A DNA stretch of 64,000 nt, taken from Bariatricus massiliensis. Lineage in GTDB: Bacteria; Bacillota; Clostridia; Lachnospirales; Lachnospiraceae. Position numbers and translations under genes: made by a program. The notes below the pieces were generated by a model, which was not told where the DNA came from, made no database searches, and saw nothing but the letters and a program-made list of their open reading frames with translations. Positions 35,573-43,656 of this stretch are shown here, piece by piece. Location of the stretch: positions 1-64,000 of the forward strand of contig NZ_LT574838.1 in NCBI RefSeq assembly GCF_900086725.1, written 5' to 3'. Within the stretch, counting starts at the first letter, position 1. Every line of letters starts with the position of its first letter.

Positions 35573-36883
35573 TCAAAAATTTTTGCAGGTTTTATTAGAC
35601 CAACCTGTCACGCCGCCATTCCCTAAATAACAGCTGGAATCAATTATGATAGAGCCGTCTGCGCGAAGGGAAGGTCCATAAACCGGATTGTCCGACCATG
35701 TTCCGGGGTAGGGGTCCCGGATGACAGAGTCTAAATCTCCTATGATTCTATCCATCGCAGGTAATTCAAGAATCTGGGCCGTGTTGCTTGTCGATACAAT
35801 GGCATCCACCATGCCATCCAGCATAACCTTCGAAGGATTGTTACGACCATTTCGGCCTGTATCCTCATCCGTGACCGCGACGCACTTAATTCCCTTCTCT
35901 TCTAGACGGATGATTCCGTTAAACAAATCAATATCTGCATTGCTTACTCCCGGCTCTGTAAAAATAACCCCGTCGCATCTCAACATGGCAGCAGTCTCCG
36001 CTACCCGTATAATGCCCCGCTCTTTGCGCTCCAAAGTCTGTCCAATCATGCTCATGATAACGCCCACAAAATGTAATGTTTTTCCATGCTCCGCACAAAG
36101 GCTCTTTATGAGAGGAAGGTTTTGATAGTCATATGTAAATGCTCGAAATCCACTGATACAAATCGAGCCGCTGCACAACGCTCCATCTAATATTTCGTTT
36201 GGGTGTACCAACGGAGGAATCATATACATCACATCTACTCCATAAAATGTATCGTCAAATCCCGGTGTCTCATAGAATGAATTTAACTGTAGAACCAACG
36301 CTACTCTTGGCAGACCTTTATCCTCTTCCCATTCGTCAATATGAAATACTTCCCACTCGGCTGGCTCCAGCTTTTCTACCGTTTTTCCCAAATATTCTCC
36401 TAAAAGCTTCGCTCCTTTCCTAAAATTTATATTCTGATGCTGCCCTTGATCTACCGCAGGGTCTGCATCTTCCGCAGTAAAACATACATTGATCAACTGG
36501 CTGTAGTGTGATAGTTCTTCCCCCGGGCCACTCATATCCAAAATACCTTCTTCCCAGCCGCCATACTTTCCCACAGCCATAACAGACATTCCCTTTAATG
36601 CATGCAAAACCCCGTTTCCTGCTTCTTTTGTTGGGCCTGTCTCTCCTGAAAATACGGCTCTGCCATCCGGCCTGACACGCGCCTCCACAATTTCCTTAAT
36701 TGGAAGAATCCTTACACGCTCTCCCGGTCTGGCTATATGAAGTTTCACATTTTTGAGCTTTCCTTCCGGATTTAAAGCGGCTATGGCCTCGTTTTCATTG
36801 ATAGTTAGAACTCCTTTTTCAAAATATGTTTTTTCTCCAAAAACAACATTTGATACCTGAAAGTTACCAATTTCAAGTTTCAT
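35573..36883 (-). CDS. grdE: Glycine/sarcosine/betaine reductase component B, pyruvoyl proprotein (GrdE-like)
   Basis: A 436-residue protein matching the GrdE/PrdA-type proprotein, which is split into two chains with a pyruvoyl group at the new N-terminus. Family stretches include P-L-V-H-P-N-E-I-L-D-G-A, followed by Cys242 in G-S-I-C, the position where characterised GrdE is cleaved. The C-terminal half has the H-G-K-T-L-H-F-V-G-V and T-D-E-D-T-G-R-N-G motifs. The residue before Cys242 is Ile, whereas Asn or Thr is usual, so processing should be checked. The pyruvoyl group would form a Schiff base with the amine substrate. Start ATG 36883 has GGAGGTGA. It is the first gene of the operon, 17 bases before grdB. 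It is divergent enough that the substrate may not be glycine, sarcosine or betaine. Confidence 0.88.
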   Translation of the reverse strand: MKLEIGNFQVSNVVFGEKTYFEKGVLTINENEAIAALNPEGKLKNVKLHIARPGERVRILPIKEIVEARVRPDGRAVFSGETGPTKEAGNGVLHALKGMSVMAVGKYGGWEEGILDMSGPGEELSHYSQLINVCFTAEDADPAVDQGQHQNINFRKGAKLLGEYLGKTVEKLEPAEWEVFHIDEWEEDKGLPRVALVLQLNSFYETPGFDDTFYGVDVMYMIPPLVHPNEILDGALCSGSICISGFRAFTYDYQNLPLIKSLCAEHGKTLHFVGVIMSMIGQTLERKERGIIRVAETAAMLRCDGVIFTEPGVSNADIDLFNGIIRLEEKGIKCVAVTDEDTGRNGRNNPSKVMLDGMVDAIVSTSNTAQILELPAMDRIIGDLDSVIRDPYPGTWSDNPVYGPSLRADGSIIIDSSCYLGNGGVTGWSNKTCKNF

Positions 36884-36951
36884 TATATTTCGTCACCTCC
36901 ATATTGATATTCCGCTATTTCTTACATAATTTATTTTATATCATCGTAATC

Positions 36952-36992
36952 TTCTATAAAATGTTCTAATAAAACCCTTTTTTCTATAAAAA
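36952..36992 (-). repeat. Three TTCTATAAAA-like repeats upstream of grdE
   Basis: Near-identical copies TTCTATAAAA (36952-36961), TTCTAATAAAA (36964-36974) and TTCTATAAAAA (36982-36992) lie 70-110 bases upstream of the grdE start, in an AT-rich stretch between the PucR gene and the operon. They may be regulator sites or an AT-rich upstream promoter element. No confident -35/-10 pair was identified here. Confidence 0.4.
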
Positions 36993-37028
36993 GTACTACA
37001 ATAGACTACCTTGATTTGATTATATATA

Positions 37029-37060
37029 AAAAAGATTGCGCCAGTCACGCAATCTTTCTT
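37029..37060 (-). terminator. Terminator of the PucR-type regulator gene
   Basis: AAAGATTGCG (37031-37040) and CGCAATCTTT (37048-37057) form a perfect ten-pair stem followed on the minus strand by TTTTTTATA. It separates the regulator from the grdE operon. Confidence 0.85.
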
Positions 37061-37075
37061 TTATATTTGACCTTC

Positions 37076-38515
37076 CTATTGTTCATTGCCCAATAGTTTC
37101 TGAACATCTATTTTTCCAAGATAACTAAATATTTCTAAAGTTCTGCGCAGAGAATTAATTACCCTGTGATTATCAAAATTTATGTGAAACCGTTCTTCTA
37201 AAACCCGTATATGTTTAAGCAATGTACTTTTATGAATGAACAACACATCAGCCGCTTGCTGTAAACTGCAGTTCAAGCAAATATATACAACCAAACTATT
37301 CAGATACTTCGTTCCATGTTCCCTGTCATACCGTTCTATTTTGAGCGCTACCGGATCACAAAAAAAAGAAACATCAATTCCCGCTTCCTCCATCTGATGA
37401 TACATATGTATCCCTGCTATCTCCCTATAAAAGGATAGATACACTTTATCAGTCAAGCGTTTTCTGAATGAAACTGCATATATACTTTCCCGATAAGCAT
37501 TTGGCATTAACTGAAGGTCCGAGAAATTATTACTGATTCCCGCATATAGATTCATTTGCTTAAGAAACTCAATCAACTCTGATTTGATTTCCTCCCTTTC
37601 AATATCTAAGTCGTCTTCACCAATCAATGCGACACCGTATCCCCTATATTCATATACTGGGTTTTCCAGTAAACTGCTCAATTTTTCCACCACTGTCTTT
37701 GTCTGGAAGCTATCCTCTAACTGGACTGAAAACACATAATAACTAGGTCTAACGTATAACCCAAAATGTTTCATTTTCTGTTCTAGCAAATCCTTATCCG
37801 TGATTGAACCTTCAATCAACTCCTCCACAAAACGCTGTTTTTCAGATATTATACCATCCCTGCTCCTCATTGATTCTCTTGTCGATAATAATTTGCAAAT
37901 TTTTTCGGCATAGTATTCGTCACTTTTCGACACAAATGAGCAAAATAATTCCGCAATATAGAGGTATCCTATTAATCCCTCTGCATGAAATATAGGTGCA
38001 AGCATTCTTCGGTATGGGAACGCAGTTTCAGGTTCCAGCAATAGTATTTTTCTGCCGGAGGATATGGATTTGCTCTTCAGATTCTGTCGTATTTTCATTG
38101 TATCTGCCTCGATACTATTCGCACCTTCAGAGCAGCATACCTGAAAATTAGGATTCAAAAAGCATACCGGATTCCCCATGATTTTAAAAGCAGCGGAACA
38201 CAAATCACCAATTTCAGTATGTTCCGTCACTAGTGTTCCCATATTGCCTAGATTTATATTACGCTGATAATCTTTCATCACATTCTGGCGCAAACTCTGG
38301 ACTATTTCGCTTATATCTTTTTCTGGAACGATAAGCAGACAAATATTCTGTGTCATTACAACATTCCTCCACCCTGTTGTAACATACAAAATGTTAGGGA
38401 TTAGAGTTTCTTCTTTTTCAGCAATCTGCACGCCGTAGATTTCTTCATGAAGCGGGCCCGAATAGTAATAATGGCAATGTTCATCAATAAAGTTAATTAG
38501 CATTGATACGGTCAT
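37076..38515 (-). CDS. PucR-type transcriptional regulator
   Basis: A 479-residue protein. The C-terminal 60-70 residues are a PucR/CdaR-type helix-turn-helix (Y-I-C-L-N-C-S-L-Q-Q-A-A-D-V-L-F-I-H-K-S-T-L). The N-terminal 300 residues include an input domain and a GAF-like middle region, which in the family sense nitrogen compounds or purine-related metabolites. ATG 38515 with GGAGG eight bases upstream is preferred to a GTG 54 bases earlier. It lies directly upstream of grdE in the same orientation, so it is the likely activator of the operon, perhaps through the repeats at 36952-36992. Inducer unknown. Confidence 0.85.
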   Translation of the reverse strand: MTVSMLINFIDEHCHYYYSGPLHEEIYGVQIAEKEETLIPNILYVTTGWRNVVMTQNICLLIVPEKDISEIVQSLRQNVMKDYQRNINLGNMGTLVTEHTEIGDLCSAAFKIMGNPVCFLNPNFQVCCSEGANSIEADTMKIRQNLKSKSISSGRKILLLEPETAFPYRRMLAPIFHAEGLIGYLYIAELFCSFVSKSDEYYAEKICKLLSTRESMRSRDGIISEKQRFVEELIEGSITDKDLLEQKMKHFGLYVRPSYYVFSVQLEDSFQTKTVVEKLSSLLENPVYEYRGYGVALIGEDDLDIEREEIKSELIEFLKQMNLYAGISNNFSDLQLMPNAYRESIYAVSFRKRLTDKVYLSFYREIAGIHMYHQMEEAGIDVSFFCDPVALKIERYDREHGTKYLNSLVVYICLNCSLQQAADVLFIHKSTLLKHIRVLEERFHINFDNHRVINSLRRTLEIFSYLGKIDVQKLLGNEQ

Positions 38516-38573
38516 ACCTTCTCCCTCCTCATCCTTTCCTGATTTTGCTTGAACTAAATTTTTTGTCACATCT

Positions 38574-38602
38574 AAAAAGGGATTCCTTTGCAGAAACCCC
38601 TT
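38574..38602 (-). terminator. Terminator of the phosphoribosyltransferase gene
   Basis: AAGGGGTTTC and GGAATCCCTT pair (with G-U pairs) around a short loop and are followed on the minus strand by TTTTTA, just after the stop at 38608. Confidence 0.65.
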
Positions 38603-38607
38603 ATCAT

Positions 38608-39249
38608 CTACAATTTTGAATATCCGTAACTATTGACTATCGCCTCTATCCGCTGGCCTGCCTTGCACATAGGACACTCCTCCGGCGCATATGCACGATA
38701 ATCCGGCAAATCTTCACTGCCGAAGATAGCTTTCACTTCCATTCCTGCAATCTTATGGACTGAGCTGAAAATAGAGCAGATGCCGCATACGCTGCCTCCA
38801 TAATAAAGCACAGATTCAATAGCTTGTTTGACACTCTTTCCCGTGGTGATGGATGCTGCTAATAAAAGAACCTGCTGATTCTTCACCATTCTCTGCTTAT
38901 TATCTCTGAACATAATCTGGTCATACTGATTGTACTCTGGCGTAACGATTGATATATTATTTCCTTTGCTGAGCGAATAGGGGTGCATATCTGCCAGCTG
39001 CTCCGCCATAAATGTACCAATCGTCTCTGTCTCTTCCAGACATACGATTGTGTCGACCATTGTACTGGTAAGATACTCTGCGGCAAGTACTTTCGCAGTC
39101 TCACGCCCGTTGTTATGTCTTACCTTGACTGTTGACATGTCAATGTATGTATTAATATGGGAATGGCTGGTGGCAAAGTGTCCTTTCAAAATTTTAATTC
39201 GTGCTTTTGGATTCTTCTTGGAACGAAGATCTTCTAATCTAGCATCCAT
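38608..39249 (-). CDS. Orotate phosphoribosyltransferase-like protein
   Basis: A 213-residue type I phosphoribosyltransferase-like protein. The PRPP loop is V-L-L-L-A-A-S-I-T-T-G-K-S-V, where the usual acidic pair before T-T-G is A-S, so catalysis is uncertain. It has an early H-F-A-T-S-H-S-H-I-N segment and a C-terminal C-P-M-C pair, found in a Lachnospiraceae subgroup that is often labelled orotate phosphoribosyltransferase. ATG 39249 is six bases from AAGGAGG; the adjacent ATG 39252 is too close. The gene stands alone between the PucR regulator and the Rpn nuclease gene. The role is probably nucleotide-related but could be regulatory. Confidence 0.75.
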   Translation of the reverse strand: MDARLEDLRSKKNPKARIKILKGHFATSHSHINTYIDMSTVKVRHNNGRETAKVLAAEYLTSTMVDTIVCLEETETIGTFMAEQLADMHPYSLSKGNNISIVTPEYNQYDQIMFRDNKQRMVKNQQVLLLAASITTGKSVKQAIESVLYYGGSVCGICSIFSSVHKIAGMEVKAIFGSEDLPDYRAYAPEECPMCKAGQRIEAIVNSYGYSKL

Positions 39250-39348
39250 CATATACCTCCTTACAGTAAGCTGATATTTTTTAGTCATTTTTACTGGTTT
39301 CAGTATATCATAGCGCCCCGTGGTATGCAATATCACGATAAAAAATGA

Positions 39349-40287
39349 CTATTTTACCTTTTCTTCCGCTTCCGCAAGCTCCTTTGCAAGCGTTTGTATT
39401 CTCTCTAACGGTTCTTCCAATATTTCGGCAATTTCCTCCAACGTCTTCCCCTTGGCAAGCTTCTTACAAATTAGGCCTTTTAACTTTTGCTCTATTCCTT
39501 CTTTTATCCCTTCTTCTCTCCCTTTTTGAAGACCTTCTTCCCAGCCATCCTCACGGGCTGCTTCACGCATCATACGCATGACTTTTTCTTCATCATATTC
39601 ATATATGCTCACCTTTTTCGCCTCCGTTCTGTTCTTGCTCAAAAATTCTGACAGAATCCCCTCTTTAATACATTCCGTAATCGCCTGTTCTACCGCATCA
39701 GACAGGGAAACATTCTCCGCATACCGCCTGACTCTGGCAGTATATTCAGAGTAATCTCTCAACGTCTTGCAGTTATCCAGCAGCTGTGGATTATGCCCCG
39801 GATTAATATTCAGCATAACGGCCCTTAACTCCAGCGACGGTTTATCATCCGGTACCTGAAACACATTAGAAAGCCTTAATTCCTGCACGTCCGGCTGCTC
39901 CTCGATGCCATTGTAAAAGATAACAAACTTTGGGGTAGGCAGCAGCACTTTACGGGGGCCGTACAGATTCTCATCCCGCGTCATGCTTGAATACAGATCC
40001 GAAATATACATCAGATATCTTAGCGGAAGATTGGGACTATAGGTGGACTGATGCTCATAGAGCGTAAGTCTGGAGTCAATCACGAATGAGATATCATTAT
40101 GCATCGAAAGGTAAATTGCATTTTCCAACGTATTCACTTCCAGCATCTCCGGGTCGTCATACTTCGTTCCGTTCGCCGCATTATACAGGCTTAACAGTTC
40201 CTTCTTGTCGCTGAATACCATCTCAAATATCCGCGATTTGTAAACACGGTTAACTGCCGTATTTTTCTGATAAGTGTGTTTTTCCAT
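39349..40287 (-). CDS. Rpn/PD-(D/E)XK-family nuclease-like protein
   Basis: A 312-residue protein of the Rpn family ('recombination-promoting nuclease/putative transposase'). The N-terminal 200 residues have the family pattern: S-R-I-F-E-M-V-F-S-D-K-K-E-L-L-S-L-Y-N-A at the start, then F-V-I-D-S-R-L-T-L-Y-E-H-Q-S with the D and E-x-Q catalytic-site positions, and P-T-P-K-F-V-I-F-Y-N-G. The C-terminal part is charged and helical, with G-R-E-E-G-I-K-E-G-I-E-Q repeats. These genes are often multicopy and mobile in Lachnospiraceae. It is next to duplicated palindromic repeats (40563-40841). Confidence 0.85.
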   Translation of the reverse strand: MEKHTYQKNTAVNRVYKSRIFEMVFSDKKELLSLYNAANGTKYDDPEMLEVNTLENAIYLSMHNDISFVIDSRLTLYEHQSTYSPNLPLRYLMYISDLYSSMTRDENLYGPRKVLLPTPKFVIFYNGIEEQPDVQELRLSNVFQVPDDKPSLELRAVMLNINPGHNPQLLDNCKTLRDYSEYTARVRRYAENVSLSDAVEQAITECIKEGILSEFLSKNRTEAKKVSIYEYDEEKVMRMMREAAREDGWEEGLQKGREEGIKEGIEQKLKGLICKKLAKGKTLEEIAEILEEPLERIQTLAKELAEAEEKVK

Positions 40288-40562
40288 AAATTGTCCTCCT
40301 TATTCAAAAAATGTCGTTCGCAGGAGGTATCCTTTCGTTCACTTATCTAACGGGAACCTCTCTGCTGTCAATAAATGAAATAAAGCATTGAGATTCCTGA
40401 ATCGTTTATATAGAAATGATAAACAGTATTGGGGTGTGCCCCTTAGAATTTTAGAATAATAATGCTTTCCAATATTTTACCACACAATCCGGCGCTGTTC
40501 CAATAGTAAAATGATACATAGCCATAAAACAAATGACTATTTCATCGTCAAACTTATTATAA
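40288..40562. other. Intergenic stretch upstream of the Rpn gene
   Basis: It holds the AGGAGG site of the Rpn gene and otherwise AT-rich sequence. No open frame, tRNA or convincing promoter was seen. The structured repeats begin directly after it. Confidence 0.5.
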
Positions 40563-40841
40563 GGGGTATCGCAAATTTACGGCAATGAGCCGTCTCATGA
40601 GCCATGCTCATTCGACCGTTGGCGTCGCCAACGAAAATCAAGGAGACTCCCCCTTATTCATGCAAGCATGATAAGGGGGGAGCGTAACCTTTTTGGGGTA
40701 TCGCAAATTTACGGCAACGAGCCGTCTCATGAGCTTTGCTCATTCGACCGTTGGCGTCGCCATTTAAAATCAAGGAGACTCCCCCTTATTCATGCAAGCA
40801 TGATAAGGGGGAGTCTCCTTGATTTTAAATGGCTCGTTGCC
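40563..40841. repeat. Duplicated structured palindromic repeats
   Basis: Two units of about 118 bases (40563-40680 and 40695-40811) are nearly identical: each runs from GGGGTATCGCAAATTTACGG to TTCATGCAAGCATGATAAGG. Each contains GAGCCGTCTCATGAG, a GTTGGCG-tCGCC(AAC) hairpin and a CCCCCTTAT...ATAAGGGGG hairpin. In the second unit GGCAACGAGCC (40711-40721) pairs with GGCTCGTTGCC (40831-40841), so the whole can fold into one multi-branched structure; the first unit lacks that closing arm. The TTCATGCAAGCATGA core also occurs at 49546-49560. No protein is encoded. This looks like a REP/MITE-type element or an unknown structured RNA. Confidence 0.75.
40760..40832. terminator. 30-bp inverted repeat downstream of ilvC
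   Basis: CCATTTAAAATCAAGGAGAC... (from 40760) and its exact complement ending at 40832 form about 30 pairs, extended by TCATGC/GCATGA at the tip with one bulge. It lies 16 bases after the ilvC stop, so any ilvC transcript would fold it; there is no strong U-run, so termination is likely but not certain. Confidence 0.55.
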
Positions 40842-40847
40842 TATCGC

Positions 40848-41864
40848 TTAGTTGTTAATTAATTTATCTTCGTCGCTCCAGCTGTATAGTTTTCTAACTT
40901 CCTCGCCTGTCACTTCTGCTGGGTGTTCTGTTGCTCTTTTTCTCATTGCCTTGAAGTGTACCTGACGGCCTGCCGGTGACATATCAACAAGGAATTCTTT
41001 TGCAAAGGTACCATCCTGAATGTCGGAGAGGATCTTCTTCATGGCTTTCTTTGTGTCTTCTGTAATAATCTTTGGCCCTGTTATGTAATCGCCGTATTCA
41101 GCGGTATTGGAGATGGAATATCTCATTCCGGAGAAACCACTCTGATAGATAAGGTCTACGATTAGTTTCATCTCATGAATACATTCAAAGTATGCATTTC
41201 TTGCATCGTATCCGGCCTCCACAAGTGTCTCAAAGCCTGCCTGCATAAGTGCGCAGACACCGCCGCAAAGAACGGCCTGCTCGCCAAAAAGGTCTGTCTC
41301 TGTCTCTGTACGGAATGTGGTTTCAAGAACGCCGGCCCTTGCGCCACCGATTCCCAGTGCATATGCAAGTGCTTTATCCAGTGCCTTTCCACTGGCATCC
41401 TGCTCTACGGCTACCAGACAAGGAACCCCCTTGCCAGCTTCGTATTCGCTTCTTACTGTATGTCCAGGTCCCTTAGGTGCTATCATAGTTACGTCTACAT
41501 TCTTTGGAGGTGTGATACATCCGAAGTGAATGTTGAAGCCGTGAGCAAACATCAGCATGTTGCCCTCTTCCAGATTCGGCTCAATATCATTCTTATACAT
41601 ATCGGCCTGTAATTCATCATTGATGAGAACCATGATGATGTCAGCCTGTTTAGCTGCTTCTGCGGCTGTATACACCTGAAATCCCTGAGCCTCTGCCTTT
41701 GCCCAAGACTTACTGCCTTCATAAAGACCGATGATAACATCACATCCTGATTCCTTCAAGTTCAATGCATGTGCGTGTCCTTGGCTTCCGTACCCAATAA
41801 TCGCGATCTTCTGTCCTTCCAAAACTGATAAGTTACAATCTTCCTGATAATAAATTTTTGCCAT
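40848..41864 (-). CDS. ilvC: Ketol-acid reductoisomerase
   Basis: A 338-residue class I enzyme that isomerises and reduces acetolactate or acetohydroxybutyrate in branched-chain amino acid synthesis. The Rossmann motif is I-G-Y-G-S-Q-G-H-A-H-A-L (18-29), and the cofactor loop after beta-2 (L-Y-E-G-S-K-S) sets NADPH/NADH preference. The C-terminal knotted domain has the Mg2+ ligands (D and E in G-E-Q-A-V-L-C-G-G and E-C-I-H-E-M-K). It follows ilvN by 89 bases and shares its promoter. Confidence 0.97.
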   Translation of the reverse strand: MAKIYYQEDCNLSVLEGQKIAIIGYGSQGHAHALNLKESGCDVIIGLYEGSKSWAKAEAQGFQVYTAAEAAKQADIIMVLINDELQADMYKNDIEPNLEEGNMLMFAHGFNIHFGCITPPKNVDVTMIAPKGPGHTVRSEYEAGKGVPCLVAVEQDASGKALDKALAYALGIGGARAGVLETTFRTETETDLFGEQAVLCGGVCALMQAGFETLVEAGYDARNAYFECIHEMKLIVDLIYQSGFSGMRYSISNTAEYGDYITGPKIITEDTKKAMKKILSDIQDGTFAKEFLVDMSPAGRQVHFKAMRKRATEHPAEVTGEEVRKLYSWSDEDKLINN

Positions 41865-41953
41865 GTTACTCTTCCTCCTGATTCTGTTAAATCATTTACA
41901 TTTATCCAGTTAAAGGGCTGTGCCTCTAGCTTCCTGTTTAAAACGCCTCATTA

Positions 41954-42454
41954 CTAATCTATGTATACAACATCCTCGCTGCCGCGGGTCAATCCAGTGA
42001 TACCGGTTCTTGCAAGCTCCAGAATCTCATATCCCTCCAGCAGCTCCATGAATGCATCCAGCTTTGACTGTGTTCCGGTAAGCTCCACCATCAGGCAGTC
42101 CTTCTCCACATCCACGATCTTAGCCCGGAAAATGTCCGCTACGGATATAATATCGGCTCTCTGGGATGCATTTGCTTTTATTTTAATCATCACCAATTCA
42201 CGGCAGACTGAATTACTTTCATTCAAAAGCTTAATCTCTATCACGTCCTCAAGCTTCCTGACCTGCTTTTCAATCTGCGACAGTATCAGTTCATCCCCGC
42301 TCGCCACAATCGTGATTCTTGTAAAACGCGGATCTGCTGTCGTCCCGGCAGTAATGCTCTCAATGTTATAACCCCTCCGGCTGAAAAGTCCTGCCATGCG
42401 GCTCAACAGACCTGGATTATTATGAACCAACAACGAATATGCTTGCTTCCTCAT
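41954..42454 (-). CDS. ilvN: Acetolactate synthase small (regulatory) subunit
   Basis: A 166-residue protein with an N-terminal ACT domain (L-V-H-N-N-P-G-L-L-S-R-M-A-G-L-F-S-R-R-G-Y-N) that binds valine, and a C-terminal ACT-like domain. It stimulates the catalytic IlvB subunit, encoded elsewhere, and confers feedback inhibition. It forms a two-gene operon with ilvC. Confidence 0.95.
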   Translation of the reverse strand: MRKQAYSLLVHNNPGLLSRMAGLFSRRGYNIESITAGTTADPRFTRITIVASGDELILSQIEKQVRKLEDVIEIKLLNESNSVCRELVMIKIKANASQRADIISVADIFRAKIVDVEKDCLMVELTGTQSKLDAFMELLEGYEILELARTGITGLTRGSEDVVYID

Positions 42455-42515
42455 AACATACCTCTTCTTTCTTTGTCACGCGGATACTCCGGCTCCGCTT
42501 TTCTTGTTTTAAAGG

Positions 42516-42539
42516 AAAAACAGAGTGCGTTCTGTTTTT
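42516..42539. promoter_or_regulatory. Terminator-like hairpin at the 5' end of the ilvN transcript
   Basis: AAAAACAGA and TCTGTTTTT pair around a GUGCGU loop. On the minus strand it falls at the predicted transcript start, 60 bases before ilvN, and is followed by TTTTTCC. On the plus strand it would be a strong terminator with T7. It may stabilise or attenuate the ilvNC mRNA; no T-box or leader peptide was found. Confidence 0.5.
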
Positions 42540-42541
42540 TT

Positions 42542-42570
42542 ATTGTAACAATTCACTTTGCCTTTGTCAA
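42542..42570 (-). promoter_or_regulatory. Promoter for ilvN-ilvC
   Basis: Minus-strand TTGACA (42565-42570) and TACAAT (42542-42547) with an exact 17-base spacer. Confidence 0.8.
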
Positions 42571-42685
42571 GTGGCTTTGCGTAAAATTTTAACATTTTAA
42601 CTCAGAAAAGTGAAAATGAGAGACATCACCCTACCTTTCAGTGCTCTGCCTCTCCCACATTTACGATAATCCATTCTTATCTCAA

Positions 42686-43609
42686 CTAAAAATCAAACAA
42701 CGAAATCTGGTTATCTTTTAATGACCACATCTCTCTGCTCGTAATAATCTCATCCCCTTGAAGATCGCCAATCAAAATAGGCGATCGAGGGTTATGAGTA
42801 CTGTGCTTACTCCTTGCACTTTCCACACTGGCCGTAGCATAACAATATTTACAGCCGTGAATACACGTATTATAAATCCCGATATCGATGCTTTCGCAAC
42901 AGCCGCATTCTCTGCGCTGTCCACGGTCTTTTTTAACATCCAGATTGTACCCAGTTATTCGCTGTATCTTCTCCCTGTCAATACAAGCTCCATGACGTAT
43001 GCCAAAAGATTCAAGATTAACCTTCTCCGCACAACTATACAATGGCAGCTTATACTTAGCCGCAATCGCAGAAAGCGCGGCGGCGGCCTCTTCCATTTCC
43101 TCCTGTGAAAGTTCCTGAAAAGGACTGTTCTTATAGTCGTCCACAAAACTGATGATACAGCGTGTAGTGTGTCCACTCAGCCAGCCGCACAACATCTCAA
43201 ACCGCTCTTTATGGAATTCCAGCGTATATCTATCATCCAGAATAATCGGATCATAGCGCCAATCCACCCGTTCCTTTCCAAGCCGTTCACTCAGCAAAAT
43301 AAATGCGGCCATCGCATCGGATGTATCCGGCAGTTCAGGTTCCATCTCTCTTCCATAACCAGTAATCGTCATCTGAAAATAGTATCGATAACCAAGCATA
43401 TCTATCTTATCAAGATACGGAAGCATAGGCTCCGGATTCTTCGTCCAGAATACGAAACAGTCCACCACATCCGGTCTCAGTATAATTCTGCTTACCTTTT
43501 TTCTATTATACGGATTAGGAACCAAAACTTCTTCCGCCAGCAAGCGATTCATAAACCACTCCGGATATAGAGCCGGGATGTCTGTCCTTCTGCTTGCACT
43601 GATAATCAT
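42686..43609 (-). CDS. DUF1848 protein with C-terminal cysteine cluster
   Basis: A 307-residue protein of the DUF1848 family. It opens with I-I-S-A-S-R-R-T-D-I-P-A-L-Y and contains F-W-T-K-N-P-E-P and R-Y-D-P-I conserved segments. Near the end it has C-G-C-C-E-S ... C-I-H-G-C-K-Y-C-Y-A, a C-x-x-x-C-x-x-C pattern like that of radical SAM iron-sulfur proteins, but at the C-terminus as in spore photoproduct lyase-like folds. A role in radical or redox chemistry is inference. ATG 43609 has AGGAGG. Confidence 0.8.
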   Translation of the reverse strand: MIISASRRTDIPALYPEWFMNRLLAEEVLVPNPYNRKKVSRIILRPDVVDCFVFWTKNPEPMLPYLDKIDMLGYRYYFQMTITGYGREMEPELPDTSDAMAAFILLSERLGKERVDWRYDPIILDDRYTLEFHKERFEMLCGWLSGHTTRCIISFVDDYKNSPFQELSQEEMEEAAAALSAIAAKYKLPLYSCAEKVNLESFGIRHGACIDREKIQRITGYNLDVKKDRGQRRECGCCESIDIGIYNTCIHGCKYCYATASVESARSKHSTHNPRSPILIGDLQGDEIITSREMWSLKDNQISLFDF

Positions 43610-43656
43610 AATATGCCTCCTGCTTTGTCAGGCCGGTAACGGCCCGCTTATTCCAA

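Noticed and set aside
35573..35575. grdE TGA as another selenocysteine codon
   Set aside because: The frame closes immediately afterwards and the family ends near here; it is an ordinary stop.
36884..37028. Sigma-54 type promoter before grdE
   Set aside because: No GG-N10-GC pair at the right distance, and the neighbouring regulator is of the PucR type without an AAA+ domain.
40563..40841. CRISPR array
   Set aside because: Only two long units with internal palindromes and no spacers of regular size; no cas genes.
42455..42685. T-box or leader-peptide attenuator before ilvN
   Set aside because: No T-box sequence, specifier loop or branched-chain-rich short peptide was found; only a simple hairpin is present.
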